Shown here one piece after another: positions 17,640 through 29,911 of a DNA stretch of 64,000 bases. The position numbers and the translations under genes were made by a program. Under the pieces are notes generated by a model. That model was not told the DNA's origin. It saw nothing but the letters and a program-made list of their open reading frames with translations, and did not search any database. Source of the stretch: Ulota crispa (lineage: Eukaryota > Streptophyta > Bryopsida > Orthotrichales > Orthotrichaceae). Each line of letters opens with the position of its first letter. Position 1 is the first letter of the stretch. The stretch spans positions 12,772,817 through 12,836,816 of the forward strand of contig OY987249.1 of NCBI GenBank assembly GCA_963920765.1. Direction: 5' to 3'.

Positions 17640-20367
17640 TTTGTGTATTTAGATGTGTGTACGAGCCAAAAGATAAGACCAAACAATTGAAATATGATAT
17701 TGAATCTTTATTTGCAAAGATGTTTTAGAGTTCTAAAATTTTTGCATTAAAAGTAAAATCCAAGACTAGAACTAATTGAATTCTTTCTCAAACAAATGAT
17801 ATTTTGGATACAACTTTAGCAAACAAAGCTAGGGAGCAAATAGTTATCAAAGGTAAAGCTGGCAAAAAGGAAAGGTCAAAACAGGTCTTGCAAAAACAAG
17901 CACTATGGAGCCAATTGAAGATGGAAATTTTGGAGCAGCCAAAAATCAACCCAATAACCCATTTAACATTGAAGTTCAGAATGAACCAATTGTATCTTCT
18001 CATACTAAAGAAGTGGAGCCACTTCCACTAGAGTATAAAGAGCAATTTTTATCTAAATTTCAAGAATTTCAAGATACACCTATTCAATTAGAAGAAATTG
18101 AAGAAAAGCTTGGAAAAAAAAACAAGCAAAAGTGCAATGAGATGTCCTAGAAGCAAGGTTACCAAGCTTTCTTTGTTACAAAGCATAAACATGTTGATCT
18201 CACTCTTTGTGAGCTTTAGTATCACTATGTTGGCCATGTCAATAAAGAAGGATAAGTTTGTCATGGAAGTTCTTTTGAAGGGTACAAAACTTTGCTAGGT
18301 AGCACGTTGTCAATTTGAATAAAAAAATGGATTGAAATTTAATTGCAAAAAGGGTTGATTCTTGCCCAAATTATGGCCCAACATAAAAAAAATGAGGTCT
18401 TGCTCATGGCACAAATAAACAAAAAGCCAACTCAAGATACTTTTATTTTGCCTCATGATGTATTAGATTTAATCAAGAGGTTGATTGAAAAATTATGGCA
18501 AAAACATAGCCATAATTGGTGTAGCTAGTGTTTGTATGTGGACTCAAGAAAATCTAGAATCACGCTTCTTTTACAATGAGCATGAATCCATGGATTTAAA
18601 TGAGGCATCACAAGAAGAATGCACTTACACCTTGGCTTGAAGATTCAAACAAAAATTGGCAAAAAAAAGGAATGATTGCTCATGGCAAAAAGACATTGTC
18701 TATGGATGCAACATTTGGAACAAATGATTCACTGGTAAGAATTTCACAGCATTCAAAGCTGTAAAGCATTTTCAAATTTTCAAGTTTAAAAAAAACACTG
18801 TATTATTACATAACACCTTTAAATGTGCTTTGTCATAATGTGCAATATCTTTTGTATATTGTGCTAGTGTTTGATGATTGGCAAAATTAAATTCTCATTG
18901 CTTTTGTAGTTCCAAACTGTTGCAATGCGGAAGACATTGTTTCAGAGTTGACTTAGTTACGTGATAAAGCTTTGTAAGTGAAACCAACTTGATATTCTGA
19001 TGTAGTGATAGTGAATTGTGCATGAGTTGAATTGAATGGCATTGGTAAGTATAATATTGATTTAAATTCAAATTTTTTAATTTCATAGGATTGTTATAAA
19101 AGGTTTTTTTTCATTGCAAATTTGTTGTGCTTATGTTATTTTAAGATTCTATAACCCAAAGAATACTCTTTGTGTAAACAATCTTTTATTCCATATCATA
19201 AAGTAGGCTCCACAAGGTTCAACTCTCATTTCAAGTGCTTTAAACACCATATTCATTAAATTGGGAATTTTGTAACATTTTGGGTTTAAGTTGACCAACT
19301 TAAACGAACCATTAGGGTACAACTTAGGAATCTAGTTTTCCCAATTTAATGAATATGGTGTTATATTTATAGTCTTTCTATTTTAGAATGGTTTGGCCTC
19401 ACAAAGATTGTATTGTGCTTATGGCACGTTCAAAAGGCTTGAAACAAAATACCATGTAAAATTCTAAAAAAACATCAATAGTTGCAACTTGAGGTCTTAA
19501 AAAGTTTTCAAAAATTTATGTATACATTTGGTCTTACTACTAGATATAAAGCTCTTAAATTTACATAGAATAAATTTATAGAGCTAAAGACATTGCTTCC
19601 TTGTGCTAAAGAATTTTAGATATACTTTGAGAAACAATGGATGGACAAGATGACAATGTGGGTGATGGGATTTTGAAATATTCCACATGCAAACCAAGAG
19701 ACAAATTCTGCTATAGAAAATTATCATGGAAATATGAAGACCATTTTGAAAGCTTTGCACTCAAGGCTTGTTGGACAAATGATGGATTAGTTGGTTTATC
19801 ATCTTAAAAGGAATGTATCAACACAATTTTGGTATGGTGTGCAATGCAAGTTATACGGATTTGTACCAAAAAAAGTTGCACAATTGCTAATTGTACCTGC
19901 TCTTTTATGAGCTAGGATGATCTTTGATCATTTTGTGAAATTGAATCTTAATGGCTTTGAGTTGACACTTGTGACATTTATTAATCATTATCTTTCAATT
20001 TGAATATTATTAGCGTCTACTAAAAGTTACGTCCATTGCAATTGTTCACATTCCAAGCAAGGAAATATATACAAACATGTCATAAAAGTCATGAAAATGA
20101 TAAATGAAATCAAAGATGACCAAGATGGGACTATCATTGAAATTTGTGGAATACAACAAGGGACTTACCGCCGCTGGAGGTTTTGATCCATCTCAATTAC
20201 AAGCTTTTGGGAACTATATGGACATTGATACATATACATTGAAAGTATTTGAAAATGCAAGTGGATTGGAAACAGATTACATGATTATTGCTTTGGAGGA
20301 AATATTTTCCTTCATTGAAGAGTTAGTGTTTGGTGACAACACACTCCAAAACCAAGTGTTAGCTTAG
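17640..20367 (+). pseudogene. Mutator-like (MULE) transposase relic with SWIM zinc finger
   Basis: Several frames on the plus strand give ordered fragments of one protein. A basic N-terminal part at 17640-18160 comes first, then KHKHVDLTLCEL and YHYVGHVNKEG at about 18175-18250, and TQDTFILPHDVLDL at about 18430. The first-aspartate motif MDATFGTND is at about 18702-18728, FDDWQN at about 18870, IPHANQETNSAIENYHGNMK at about 19680-19735 and QFWYGVQCKLYGF at about 19830. A SWIM-like CNCSHSKQGNIYKH lies near 20040, with Tyr where the family has Cys. The last open piece is 20104-20367. Many stops and frame breaks separate the fragments, so it cannot make a transposase. Terminal repeats were not found. 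Confidence 0.72.
19240..19365. mobile_element. short foldback element, ACACCATATTCATTAAATT family (copy A)
   Basis: ACACCATATTCATTAAATTG starts at 19244 after TTAA, and the reverse complement ends at 19361, a 118-bp body. It sits inside the Mutator-like relic, between the transposase core and its C-terminal part. The left flank is TTAA and the right flank TATA, so a TTAA target is possible but not proven. Longer relatives are at 32518-32774 and 56241-56497. Confidence 0.65.
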
Positions 20368-23300
20368 GCAAAAGCAATGACGAGCAAATTACATGACCTT
20401 CAAAATTGTATCAAAACTAAAACCTTGCATCATGTTTCACAGTCTCAATTCAAGAGCAATAATGGTGACAATTGACAACAATATTGTTTGTCAAAAAGGT
20501 ATGTTAAAAAAATCATGATAGATATCCACCTAATTATATAACTTTTTTTATCATATGTGACGTTATATTTTCTAGTGCATCATATTCATCATAATTTACT
20601 CTATAACTTGTGATTCTTCTAATTATATATTGTTGTTATGTTAATTTTATTCATTACATTTCTATTCATTGCATATTTTTTAGTATAATTTGTAATTTCC
20701 ACATATCATTGTCATAGTCTTGACGTGAGTTCCCAAACACATTTATACATGGAAACAAGTGTTGTTTATGTCACAAGTTCATTGCATTGTGTGGCTTCAT
20801 AGCAATTGGCACGTGTTTTTTGTGATTTGTCACACATTTTGTATCTGTGCTTGTCCTCAAATTTCTAGTTTTCAAACATTTTTTTCCTTTTCTTTTATGT
20901 TTTTATTTTTTGTGGTCTTTGTGCTTTGTCATATCTATGATCCTTGGTTCTTGTAAATTGTAGGCTGCTCATTGTCCTCCTCGGTTCCTCCATTGCTTCC
21001 CCACATGAAAGTAATTGCGGCTCCACTTGCTAACATCTTGGCTGAAATTCAGTCTTGGCTAGGATTTAGCCTCCTCTCTGCTGAACTCTTTTTGGTAACT
21101 AGCTAAGAGTAGTTGAATCGTTGGCAAAATGTACAATTGTGCAAATACTTGTCTGATTTTATGAGGTACTTACCACACTCTTTTACTTGCCAAACATGAT
21201 TTTTTACTTAGAAAAATTACCTAAAAATCCACAGTGAGTGAAGAGAAGAAATCTTGACCTTTCTTGTGCATAATCTTGGCTATGTTTGTAAATTGGACGT
21301 AACGTACATTAAAATTATTCATTTCTTTTTAATGCATGTTTGTTTGTGGGTTTATGTGGGAGTGCTGCACAAATGGGCTAGCTCTTTAGTATTTGAAGGC
21401 CTATTTTGTGGAAATGGTTTACATTTTAGGGTTTAAAATCTATTATTTGATGTCTTTTTTAGGCTACAAGACAATACCTACAATTGTGAACACAGTCTGA
21501 TGGTTGAGTTACATTGGCTAGGATTGATATTCAAAAATTTGACAAGTTGGAATAGGCCCGGGCCATATCCATTGGGAACCATGTGCAAAATACAAAACAT
21601 TTGAAGTGCAACTCCTCTCCTTACTTGTGTGTAAAATTTCGTTTTACTCTATTATATTTTTATTAAACCAGTCAATTGGGCACTAACCCTTGGGCACGGT
21701 TTTAAGAGCCAGTGTTGTTTGCAATGACTGGAGCATATGGTTTATCCAACAAAGACATGTCACAAACAAAGATCACATCATTTGCTACAACCGCAAATGT
21801 ACACGACTTTATTGTATCACTTTCTAGGTAGAGCCACGTGCCCTAGCCCCCCACACATTTGTTTTTCAATGCAAGTAAATGAAGTTTGGTTAAGTTTTAT
21901 TACAAACTCATACAAAAACTGCTTTTGCTATTGTTGCACTTAGGGCCATTGAAATCTTCCTTTTGCTAGAATCTTACCTCATTTTTTACACAAGCTTCTT
22001 CAACACCAAAAACTAGGGTAGCAAATTAAAAAAATTGCTAGACCATATTCAAGGAACATTAGATGCAAGCTGAAAATTGGATGGAAACTATTGATATTAG
22101 CCTATAGAATGGATGAGTCTGAACAAATGGATGGTCATTACCCAACTCTTCTTCCTTACCTGTAGACATTCTAGGGTGTGTGTTACATGGTTAGTGAAAA
22201 AACTATTAAAAAAAATCATGATTGGATTAACTTTTGTCATTTTGTCATCTTTCATGACAATTAAAGGTGCTTCATCTTACTATTTAAGTATCTCTTCAAG
22301 CTATTTTTTCAAGAGTATATGAGCTTTCAATAAGAGTCATTTTTAGCATCTTTTGCACACAACTAGACATTTTTAGTGATTTTCAGCTTTGAAAAATCTT
22401 TGTGACCAAATGCTTACAATTGGAACTTTTTAATTGATTCCAATAGTTTTTGTTTCCTCTTGCTTCCTTAAAAATATTTTTTGAAAGTTCATCAATTGAT
22501 TTTCCTACTCCAAAGTCCTTAGTTTCACGCTTATGAGTGTTGCTACCTTAGGGCCACTTTAGTAGAATACAAAGGAAAAAGTATGGTTATAGGTTGGTTA
22601 GTCAAGTGCCAATCTAGTGAACGACAGAATGAACCAAGGTTAGAAGTGGCATATATGGTTTAATGGTACAAAGTATGAAATATTGGTAAGGATTTTTTTT
22701 GTTAGACTTGTGTTGTGAACATTCCTTGGTGTCTTCAAGATGGTCATTCCTTGCTCACATTTATTTTGTCTACAATTGCTACATGCGCAAGGATTTGTAT
22801 TAATTTGAAAGTGTATATATGCCTAATAATGTAGCTATTAAACAAAAAACTGTACTTATGGCAAATTTAATTTTGCTTTTGGCTCAATCTCACTTGAGAC
22901 AACAATATTGCAATATATCTAACACTTTCTAATGCAATTTAATGCAATCTAATTAAAGAATATTTCAATGTGATCTCTAATGTAATCTTTTGTGCCACAA
23001 GAGCCTTAGTGTGTTAAAATGGTTAGTGCAACATGCTTAAGATTGAATAAGAGTTGAGTATTGAACATAATCAAAGTGTATCATAAAAAACAATGTTAAA
23101 CACAAGCAAATGCAAATATGTATTGGATTAGCTCCCGCATTGTTGCATTCTTCATATCTTGATGATAATTATTATTTTTGTTACGGAATTTATGCTTTGG
23201 GATTAGGTATAATTCTTGTGTGGCAATTGCACGTAATAATAAAAAATAGAATAAAACTTTTAGCCACATGTGATAAAAAGATAAAGCTTACAAAATGAAG

Positions 23301-23591
23301 GGGGTGTTGTAGTTTGATCATGGCTCCCCGTTCAAAGAGCATCTCTTGTCACCTGCTTCGTCAAGTCTCGTCAATTGAGTTTCCAAGGGGATAGTGGCAT
23401 GAACCTGCATGCAATGGTAAAACGTGGCTTGAAACTCTCATTCCGCCCAAAGGTTCAAGGCCTACACCTGCATTGCAACGTGCTGCAAAGGTACACTTGG
23501 CTGGAGAGTGACGTTGTAACAAATTGCAGCTTTCACATGAGTGAACAATGTGTGTGAGGCTCTATGAAAGGGACATGTAGAGAGCTAGAAT
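20368..23591. other. intergenic DNA, no gene recognised
   Basis: About 3.2 kb of AT-rich sequence with short frames of no recognisable family. TTTTTT tracts and TTTGTG-type words are frequent. No clear terminal repeats were identified by eye. Confidence 0.45.
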
Positions 23592-23830
23592 TTAATCCCT
23601 GAGCGCCTAGAGTTATTTTTGGATTTAGGAGAAAATGGGGGGTTTAATGGCCACCACAGTTTGGAAAATTACATCCAAAAAAAGTGACCGTAGGATTTGA
23701 AAAAAAGACTGCCTTCTATGTTGATGGGGACCAACCATGACTGTTTTCACAGTACAAATTAAGAGAAAAAATGAGATGAAGTTGTGGGCCCCAACAATAG
23801 GATCTTGTTGCTGGGGCGCTTAAGGGTTAA
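23592..23830. mobile_element. 231-bp TTAA-flanked element, TCCCTGAGCGCC ends
   Basis: TTAA at 23592-23595 precedes TCCCTGAGCGCCTAG. The right end GGGGCGCTTAAGGG is followed by TTAA at 23827-23830. It is the smallest clear member of the CCCCTGAGCGCC group and has no coding capacity. Confidence 0.78.
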
Positions 23831-23985
23831 TGTGATTGTGTTTGATTTTGAAAATCCCACATACTCATATTTACAAATACAATACTGTTGGAGACTCAAA
23901 ATTTGCAGGCAATAATGGGTTGGCATCAAATCTGTTTCCATGGCTCATTTCACAAGTGGCAGGAGATGCTTGTCCCTTGTCCTAA

Positions 23986-24394
23986 GGTAGTACGCTCAAA
24001 AACCGTTTGCTCATTTTGAACCATCTAGTAGCTTGTTGTGAAATGGTGCACTGGTGGTTCTTACATTAGCCTCTTACAACACATTGAATGCATGGAAGAA
24101 AATTTGTTTTTAATTGCAAGAGCCAATCATTTTCCTTACTTCCTCAAATCTCTTCACAACTTGCAAGTGAACAGTTCTTGGAAGGTCTAAGGTTAATAAT
24201 AGGGACTTATGACACATGCACTTTGAGAATTCATAAGTAACTCAAAAATGCTTCAAAAAATATGAAACGATTTGTGTTGCATTCAGCATCTATTTCTCTT
24301 TGTTTGAAAAAATGAACTAAAAATCCTTCCATCCACAAAAGACCATGAAAAAGATGGATGAGCCCTTAGATGGGCGGTTTTTAAGCGTACTACC
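23986..24394. repeat. 409-bp foldback element, GGTAGTACGC ends
   Basis: GGTAGTACGCTCAAAAACCG at 23986 is mirrored by CGGTTTTTAAGCGTACTACC ending at 24394, with one mismatch in 20 bp. The left flank is CTAA and the right flank TTAA; the latter also serves as the left target site of the next element. Similar ends recur at 43254-43423 and 50628-50951. Confidence 0.68.
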
Positions 24395-25146
24395 TTAACC
24401 CCTAAAGGCCCAAGCATTGTTTTTTGACAACATAGTGATTTTGGGCAACTCACTAAAAGTGGATGTTTCATCTTTTTTCTTTGAATTTTTCACACATGAT
24501 GTGCCCAAGGAATAGTTTTAAGGTCCAACAATTTTCATAACTTTTGACTACATGGTTCAAAAGTTATTGCATGATATGTTGTAATTTTTGAACTCCTGCC
24601 CGCCCGGGCAGCTCAAAAAACTTCTTTAAAAATGACTTTTTTTTTACTTTTTTTTTTTTGAAACTGGTTCTTTAGACTTATATGTATGTGGGAAGCTTTG
24701 AATCATTCAATTTTAATTAATGAACTAAAAGTTCTGAGAAGTTTTAGTTTGCGGGTAGGTATAGTTTCGAGAGACTCCATACCTATCCACAAACTAAAAC
24801 TTCCCATAGCTTTCATTTCATTAATTAAAATTGAATGATTCAAAGCTTCCCACATACATATAAGTCTAAAGAACCAATTTCAAAAAAAAAAAGTAAAAAA
24901 AAAAGTCATTTTTAAAGAAATTTTTTGAGCTGCCCAGGTGGGCAGGAGTTCAAAAATTACAACATATCATGCAATAACTTTTGAACCATGTAGTCGAAAG
25001 TTATGAAAATTGTTGGACCTTAAAGCTATTCCTTGGACACATCATGTGTGAAAAATTTAAAGAAAAAAGATGGAACATCCACTTGTAGTGAGCTGTCCAA
25101 AATCCATTTTGTCCCCCGAAGGGACAAGTGGGCTTTTAGGGGTTAA
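24395..25146. mobile_element. palindromic TTAA-flanked piggyBac-type element
   Basis: TTAA at 24395-24398 is followed by CCCCTAAAGGCCCAAG. The right end reads GGGCTTTTAGGGG, then TTAA at 25143-25146. The 744-bp body is a near-complete inverted repeat centred near 24770, with mirrored landmarks such as AATCATTCAATTTTAATTAA and its reverse complement. Homopolymer A/T tracts differ slightly between arms. It belongs to the same family as 5021-5741. Confidence 0.88.
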
Positions 25147-25562
25147 GGCATCCTCACTCCTCAGCCTCATTTCAAAGTCCAGCATATGATTGGACAGGAA
25201 GCACGTGCGCCTATGAGCGTGGTACAATCTGATTTGTGGACAGCCCTCCATTCATTCAGCATGCAACTCCAAAGTTCAGTAATTCTATTGGCCAAAATAA
25301 TACAAGAGTGATACCTCATTTTTGACACTTGGTACATAACCCAAATAAATTAGGGCAAATTTCCATGTTTGCTTGGAATTTTAAAAACTCAAAAACTGCA
25401 ACAATTTGTTGTGCACAATTATTCCTCTTTTGTAGGTTTTCCAATTTGGAGGTCGGCATGCAATTTTGCTCATAGAGGGTTTCAGAGTTTGGGAAAAACA
25501 AGATATTCTCAAGCCAATTTTTTTTACAAAATTAAAATTAAAGTAAAATAAGTAATTTCCAG

Positions 25563-26818
25563 TTAACCCCTAAAGAATCATTGTCCCTTTGGAGGACAGG
25601 TTGGACTTGGGCATGTATCTATGGCTAAACTACTTTGTGTGATTTTTTGAAACTTATATTGAAGGTGGGGAATTCAAAGATCTATGTGGGCATTTCAATT
25701 TTTCTTCGTTTCAACATTTGATGAAGAAGTTATGCATGAATTTATGAAAATTTGGGGAGGACTACCCATTTGGGCAGCCCAAAAACTCCTTAAAAAATTG
25801 CATTTTTTAAAATTAAAATTTGAAGTTGGTTCTTTAGATTTTTTTTATATGTGGAAGGCTTTGAATCATTCAATTTCAATCAATGACATGAAAATTATGA
25901 GGAGTTTTTGTTTGCGGGTAGTTATGGATTCTCTACTCTAAAATAAACTTTGAAGTCCTATATTTTACTCAATTTTCAATATTTTGGAGAAAAAATTAAA
26001 CCAAAGGAAGTAGATTGTTTATCACAACATTGTGATTGTTGGGGTTTGCATTTTATCATTTCAATAATTAAACTCTTAACAATTTAGTGTTTTGACTCAT
26101 TCTCTACTTTTTTTTATTCACTATTTTTCCCATGTGTTGTATAGTTCCAATTGATTTGAAAATTCTCCTATACATACCCAACTTGATCTCCTACATGGAA
26201 AAGAAAGTGCAACTTTGGGTAGAGATTTTTTTTTGTTATAAGGTAGGAACACCCATAAGCATCACTATCCCCATAACCGTCACTTCTAAAATCTTGGAAA
26301 ATTTGTGGAAGTGAATAGATGTAATGACAAGGATGTACAACATGTGAACATGAAATCTTAAAAGTGGTTATGGGTGCAATGGCAATTTGCTTTTTAAAAA
26401 TTCACAACTTATTCTCACAGTATCCAAATAATACATTTGAAAGTGCAAACTCATTTTTTTTCTGTTCCTAAATGGATCCTACAATTTGCTAGTTTTTTAT
26501 TAATAGTCATCATGTTCAAAACCCTTAATTTGATGTTTATGGGTGCTCCTACCTTAAGAGTGGTCAAAGGCTTCTGAAATTTTGAGCAACATGGAAAAAA
26601 ACCTTTTTTTCACTTTAGATGTAAATACCTCATTCCTCTTCATTTGGAATGAGCTGATTTTTTCTCACAAGTACCTCTTCTAATTTGGGGCAAAATCTTA
26701 TGATTGGGTTTCCCAAAATTAGAACATAAAATCCCTTTTTACTAAACCTCCTAAAAGTGGCCGTTTTTAGTAATTTTCACAGAAAAAAGAGCTTGGTCCT
26801 TGGTCCTTTAGGGGTTAA
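25563..26818. mobile_element. composite TTAA-flanked element (1248 bp)
   Basis: TTAA at 25563-25566 is followed by CCCCTAAAGAATCATTG. The right end reads CTTGGTCCTTTAGGGG, then TTAA at 26815-26818. The left half up to about 25930 matches one arm of the palindromic family (GGTTCTTTAGA, AATCATTCAATTT). The right half instead resembles the family at 44039-44926 and 49582-51004 (AAAAGTGGCCGTTTTTAGTAATTTTCAC). It looks like a hybrid of two relatives. Confidence 0.75.
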
Positions 26819-28727
26819 GGGAATCATCAAGCAGCAATGCGTCTCTCATGAAAAATCCAGAAAAATCTATGTACAATGCCAAGTACAAAGTATTGCAAGC
26901 GTGGGCTCTCTTGCTTGAGAATCAGAGGAAAATACAAGAAACAAGTCTTGAAACTACCTTCGCAAATCGAGAATATGAAACTTTCTCTAAAATTATTAAT
27001 CTCTACTTCTTTTTGACCCTAATGCTCCATAAAATCATAACTTTGCTCTTCAATTAATCAAAGAATTTCCTGCATACTCCACTGTAACCATAATAAAATC
27101 AAACTTCATGTATCAGAAGGACGTACTTTAAAATTACAACCTTCTTGAACGTCTTCAAAATCTATCATGAACACATGTAAGTGAATGATTGTTAAAAGCT
27201 TGGAGTGTAAAGAATCCAATTTTCTCTGAGACAATCTAACCAAAAGTCAAAAGTTTATTTTCCCTCAACAGTAAGGTTGTTAGAAAAGATCAAGTGCACT
27301 TTCCAATCCTGAAAATCACGGAGCATATGATCACATTATTGAACTTTTAAAAACTACTACTCAGTGTACCCCAAATTTTCAATGATGATGATGCTGGAAT
27401 TGTTATTTTAAAATGCCATTATGTATCACAACGTAAAGACAAGATTTTTCAAAGTTTTGTTGAACACTGAAAATATGTGAAGAAAATTTACCCCAATTTC
27501 AAATTATAAGGAAACAAAATATTAAACATATAGAGATGGGGACACAAAGATCCATTCCCCAATCACACCCTCTCACACAATGAATATTTCATAAATCTAA
27601 AATTCATAACTACATATGTTGAAAGCTCTAATAATGAGGTGAGAATGTATTGGTTTTAGATTGATGGTGGACTTGTAATTAATCATAATTTGATGCTTTT
27701 TCTAAATGATTTTTTATTAACACTTCTTCTAATTTGATTCATGTCAAATTTTAGTGCATTGTGTCCCTCTTTCTATCTACAAGAGGCTCGCTTGAGTTGA
27801 GGCAATTTCAAGCTCTAAAAGGTGGTTCAAAAGCTGAAAAAATTGTTGGTGGAAGACTAAAAGTTGACGAGTATAGCATATTTGATAATGCAAAATTGCA
27901 CTTGGCATGGGTTAAAGGCATGGAGTTGGAATACTCTACTTTTCAAAATTTAATACATATTTTCCCCCTTTATAGGCTTTTAAAATATGTAATTGGTTTC
28001 AGATTTGGTGAAGAATTAATTACATGAAAAGGGTTTGAGTGAAGAATGGATCTTTTTGTCCACATCTCTAATCAAACCAAAGGTGCTCTTAAAAAGCATA
28101 GAACATCTTTAGAGAGGCTAACACTACATCCCAAGTCCCATATCTGCAAGTCTCACCTCAACGTGAAATCTCAGCTTTGTTGGGGTTATTACGGGTAAAA
28201 AAGAGTTTTGAAGAAAGTTTTGAATATTTATGGAGAAATACTAGTGGGACTTGCACTGAAAGTAGGGTTTAGCAAAATGGTCAACCAAACCTTAAATGCA
28301 ATTGCACCTTTGTTGGTGCTAAAACTTCCAAAAAGTGCTAGCATGTAAGCATCCAGAATGTGGGACTTTGAATGTAGTGCAAAGAAATCCTAACCTTTTA
28401 GCTCTACACCAATCAAACTCTCATAATGCAATGAGATGTGAGACTTGAAACATAGTGTGAACTACCCCTTAATGTAAATCAAACTTCAAAATCATTCTAT
28501 ACTTGAAAGCATGATTAGAGGATTTTATCTTACATTTCCAATAAAGTGGATTGTCTTTTTCAAAAATTTCCACTTGTAAAATGTCTTTTATGTTTTCACC
28601 AAACCCAGGGAGTTTTACACATAATTAGAGATTTTTTATAAAATTGAACCCATACACAAGTTGTATTCCTAGTCTTACCAATCTTATCCAATTTCATCAA
28701 CTAACATCAATATCAAATCATCCACGC
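26819..28727. other. AT-rich intergenic DNA, no gene recognised
   Basis: Short frames (for example 26848-27057 and 27761-28027) show no recognisable domain. The part from about 28090 has degenerate words shared with 29240-29530 (ACATAGTGTGAA, GGGACTTG), suggesting further eroded short elements without clear limits. Confidence 0.4.
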
Positions 28728-29154
28728 TTTGTAAAAGGGAATTGATATGTGTACCACACCCTTTCGAATACTGTACCACATCCCACATTAAATTTTAGAT
28801 TTCTACCATCAAAATGCTGAATTTAAGAATTTGGAATTCAGATTTGGACTTAGAGACCATGATTTAGTCTAGAACCCCAAAAAAGTTGCAATTCAACAAC
28901 ACCCAATGAGAAAGTTTAGTTAGGGAGAGAAGTGTTACTTTTACTTTTGTTTGTAAAAAAAGATAAACTTTTTCATTGGGTGTTGTTGAATTGCAACTTT
29001 CTTGGGGTTCTAGACTAAATCATGGTCTCCAAGTCCAAATCTAAATTCCAAATTCTCAAATTCAGCTTTTTGATGGTAGAAATCTAAAATTTACTTTGGG
29101 ATGTGGTACAGTAATCGAAAGGGTGTGGTACACATATCAATTCCCTTTGTAAAA
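28728..29154. mobile_element. Mutator-like foldback MITE, copy 1, with 9-bp target duplication
   Basis: The body 28737-29145 (409 bp) begins GGGAATTGATATGTGTACC and ends with its exact reverse complement. The two arms mirror each other for most of the length (GGTGTGGTACACATATCAA; TGATTTAGTCTAGAACCCC). TTTGTAAAA flanks it on both sides (28728-28736 and 29146-29154). A 9-bp duplication with long inverted repeats is typical of non-autonomous Mutator-like elements. It is non-coding. Confidence 0.88.
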
Positions 29155-29911
29155 TATTGATCGGCAATTTAGATTAAGTCTCACATATTATGTGTGCAAA
29201 TCCAACTTCAATACAAGATCTCAAATTTTTTGAGTCATTTAAAAGCAAAATGGAGTATTCCAAAAAATGAATATCTTATGCAAAAGTATAGGTGGACTTG
29301 GGCTAAAAGTTGGGTTTAATAAAATGGTCAAGCCAAACCTTGAATGAAGTCCCGCCTTTTTGGTGTCAAATTTTTCAAAAGTGTTGCTATAGTAAGTAAA
29401 ATACAATGCACCAAGACATGAGACTTGAGACTTAGTGTGATTTTTCAAATTCCAATTATTGACTCTTAATCAATCCAATTCTAAAATTTTAGTGGGACTT
29501 GGGACTTAGGGGCACTTCATACTATGTCCCACCTCCTATATCTCTATTCATTGCGTTTTACTTACATGTCATCATTTTATGAAAAAAATTGGAACTAAAA
29601 GGAATTCACTCAAGGTTTTGGTCAACCATCTTGCTAGATTTAAATCTTCTACCCAAATTCCACCAGTATTATTGCATAAAATGTAATGTCCATGATTTTA
29701 TTTAATACTCCTTTTTGCCCTTTATAACCCAAACAAAATTGAGATCTCAAGTTGGGATCTCAGGTTGCGGGTGGGATGGTCTGAAACGGGACGTAGGACG
29801 GGCAGTGAACCGCCCCTTCATGTGAACAACCCCTGAAAAATTAATGTCATGAGGAATGATATCATAACAAATAAATTTGATTCAAATCCCCATCAAAAGG
29901 TCATCCATCCA
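29155..29911. other. intergenic DNA with recurrent short motifs
   Basis: No gene. The motifs GGGGCACTTCATACTATGTC (about 29511) and CAGTGAACCGCCCC (about 29804) resemble element ends seen also at 28470, 43115, 61700 and 63440. Limits of individual elements could not be set. Confidence 0.35.
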
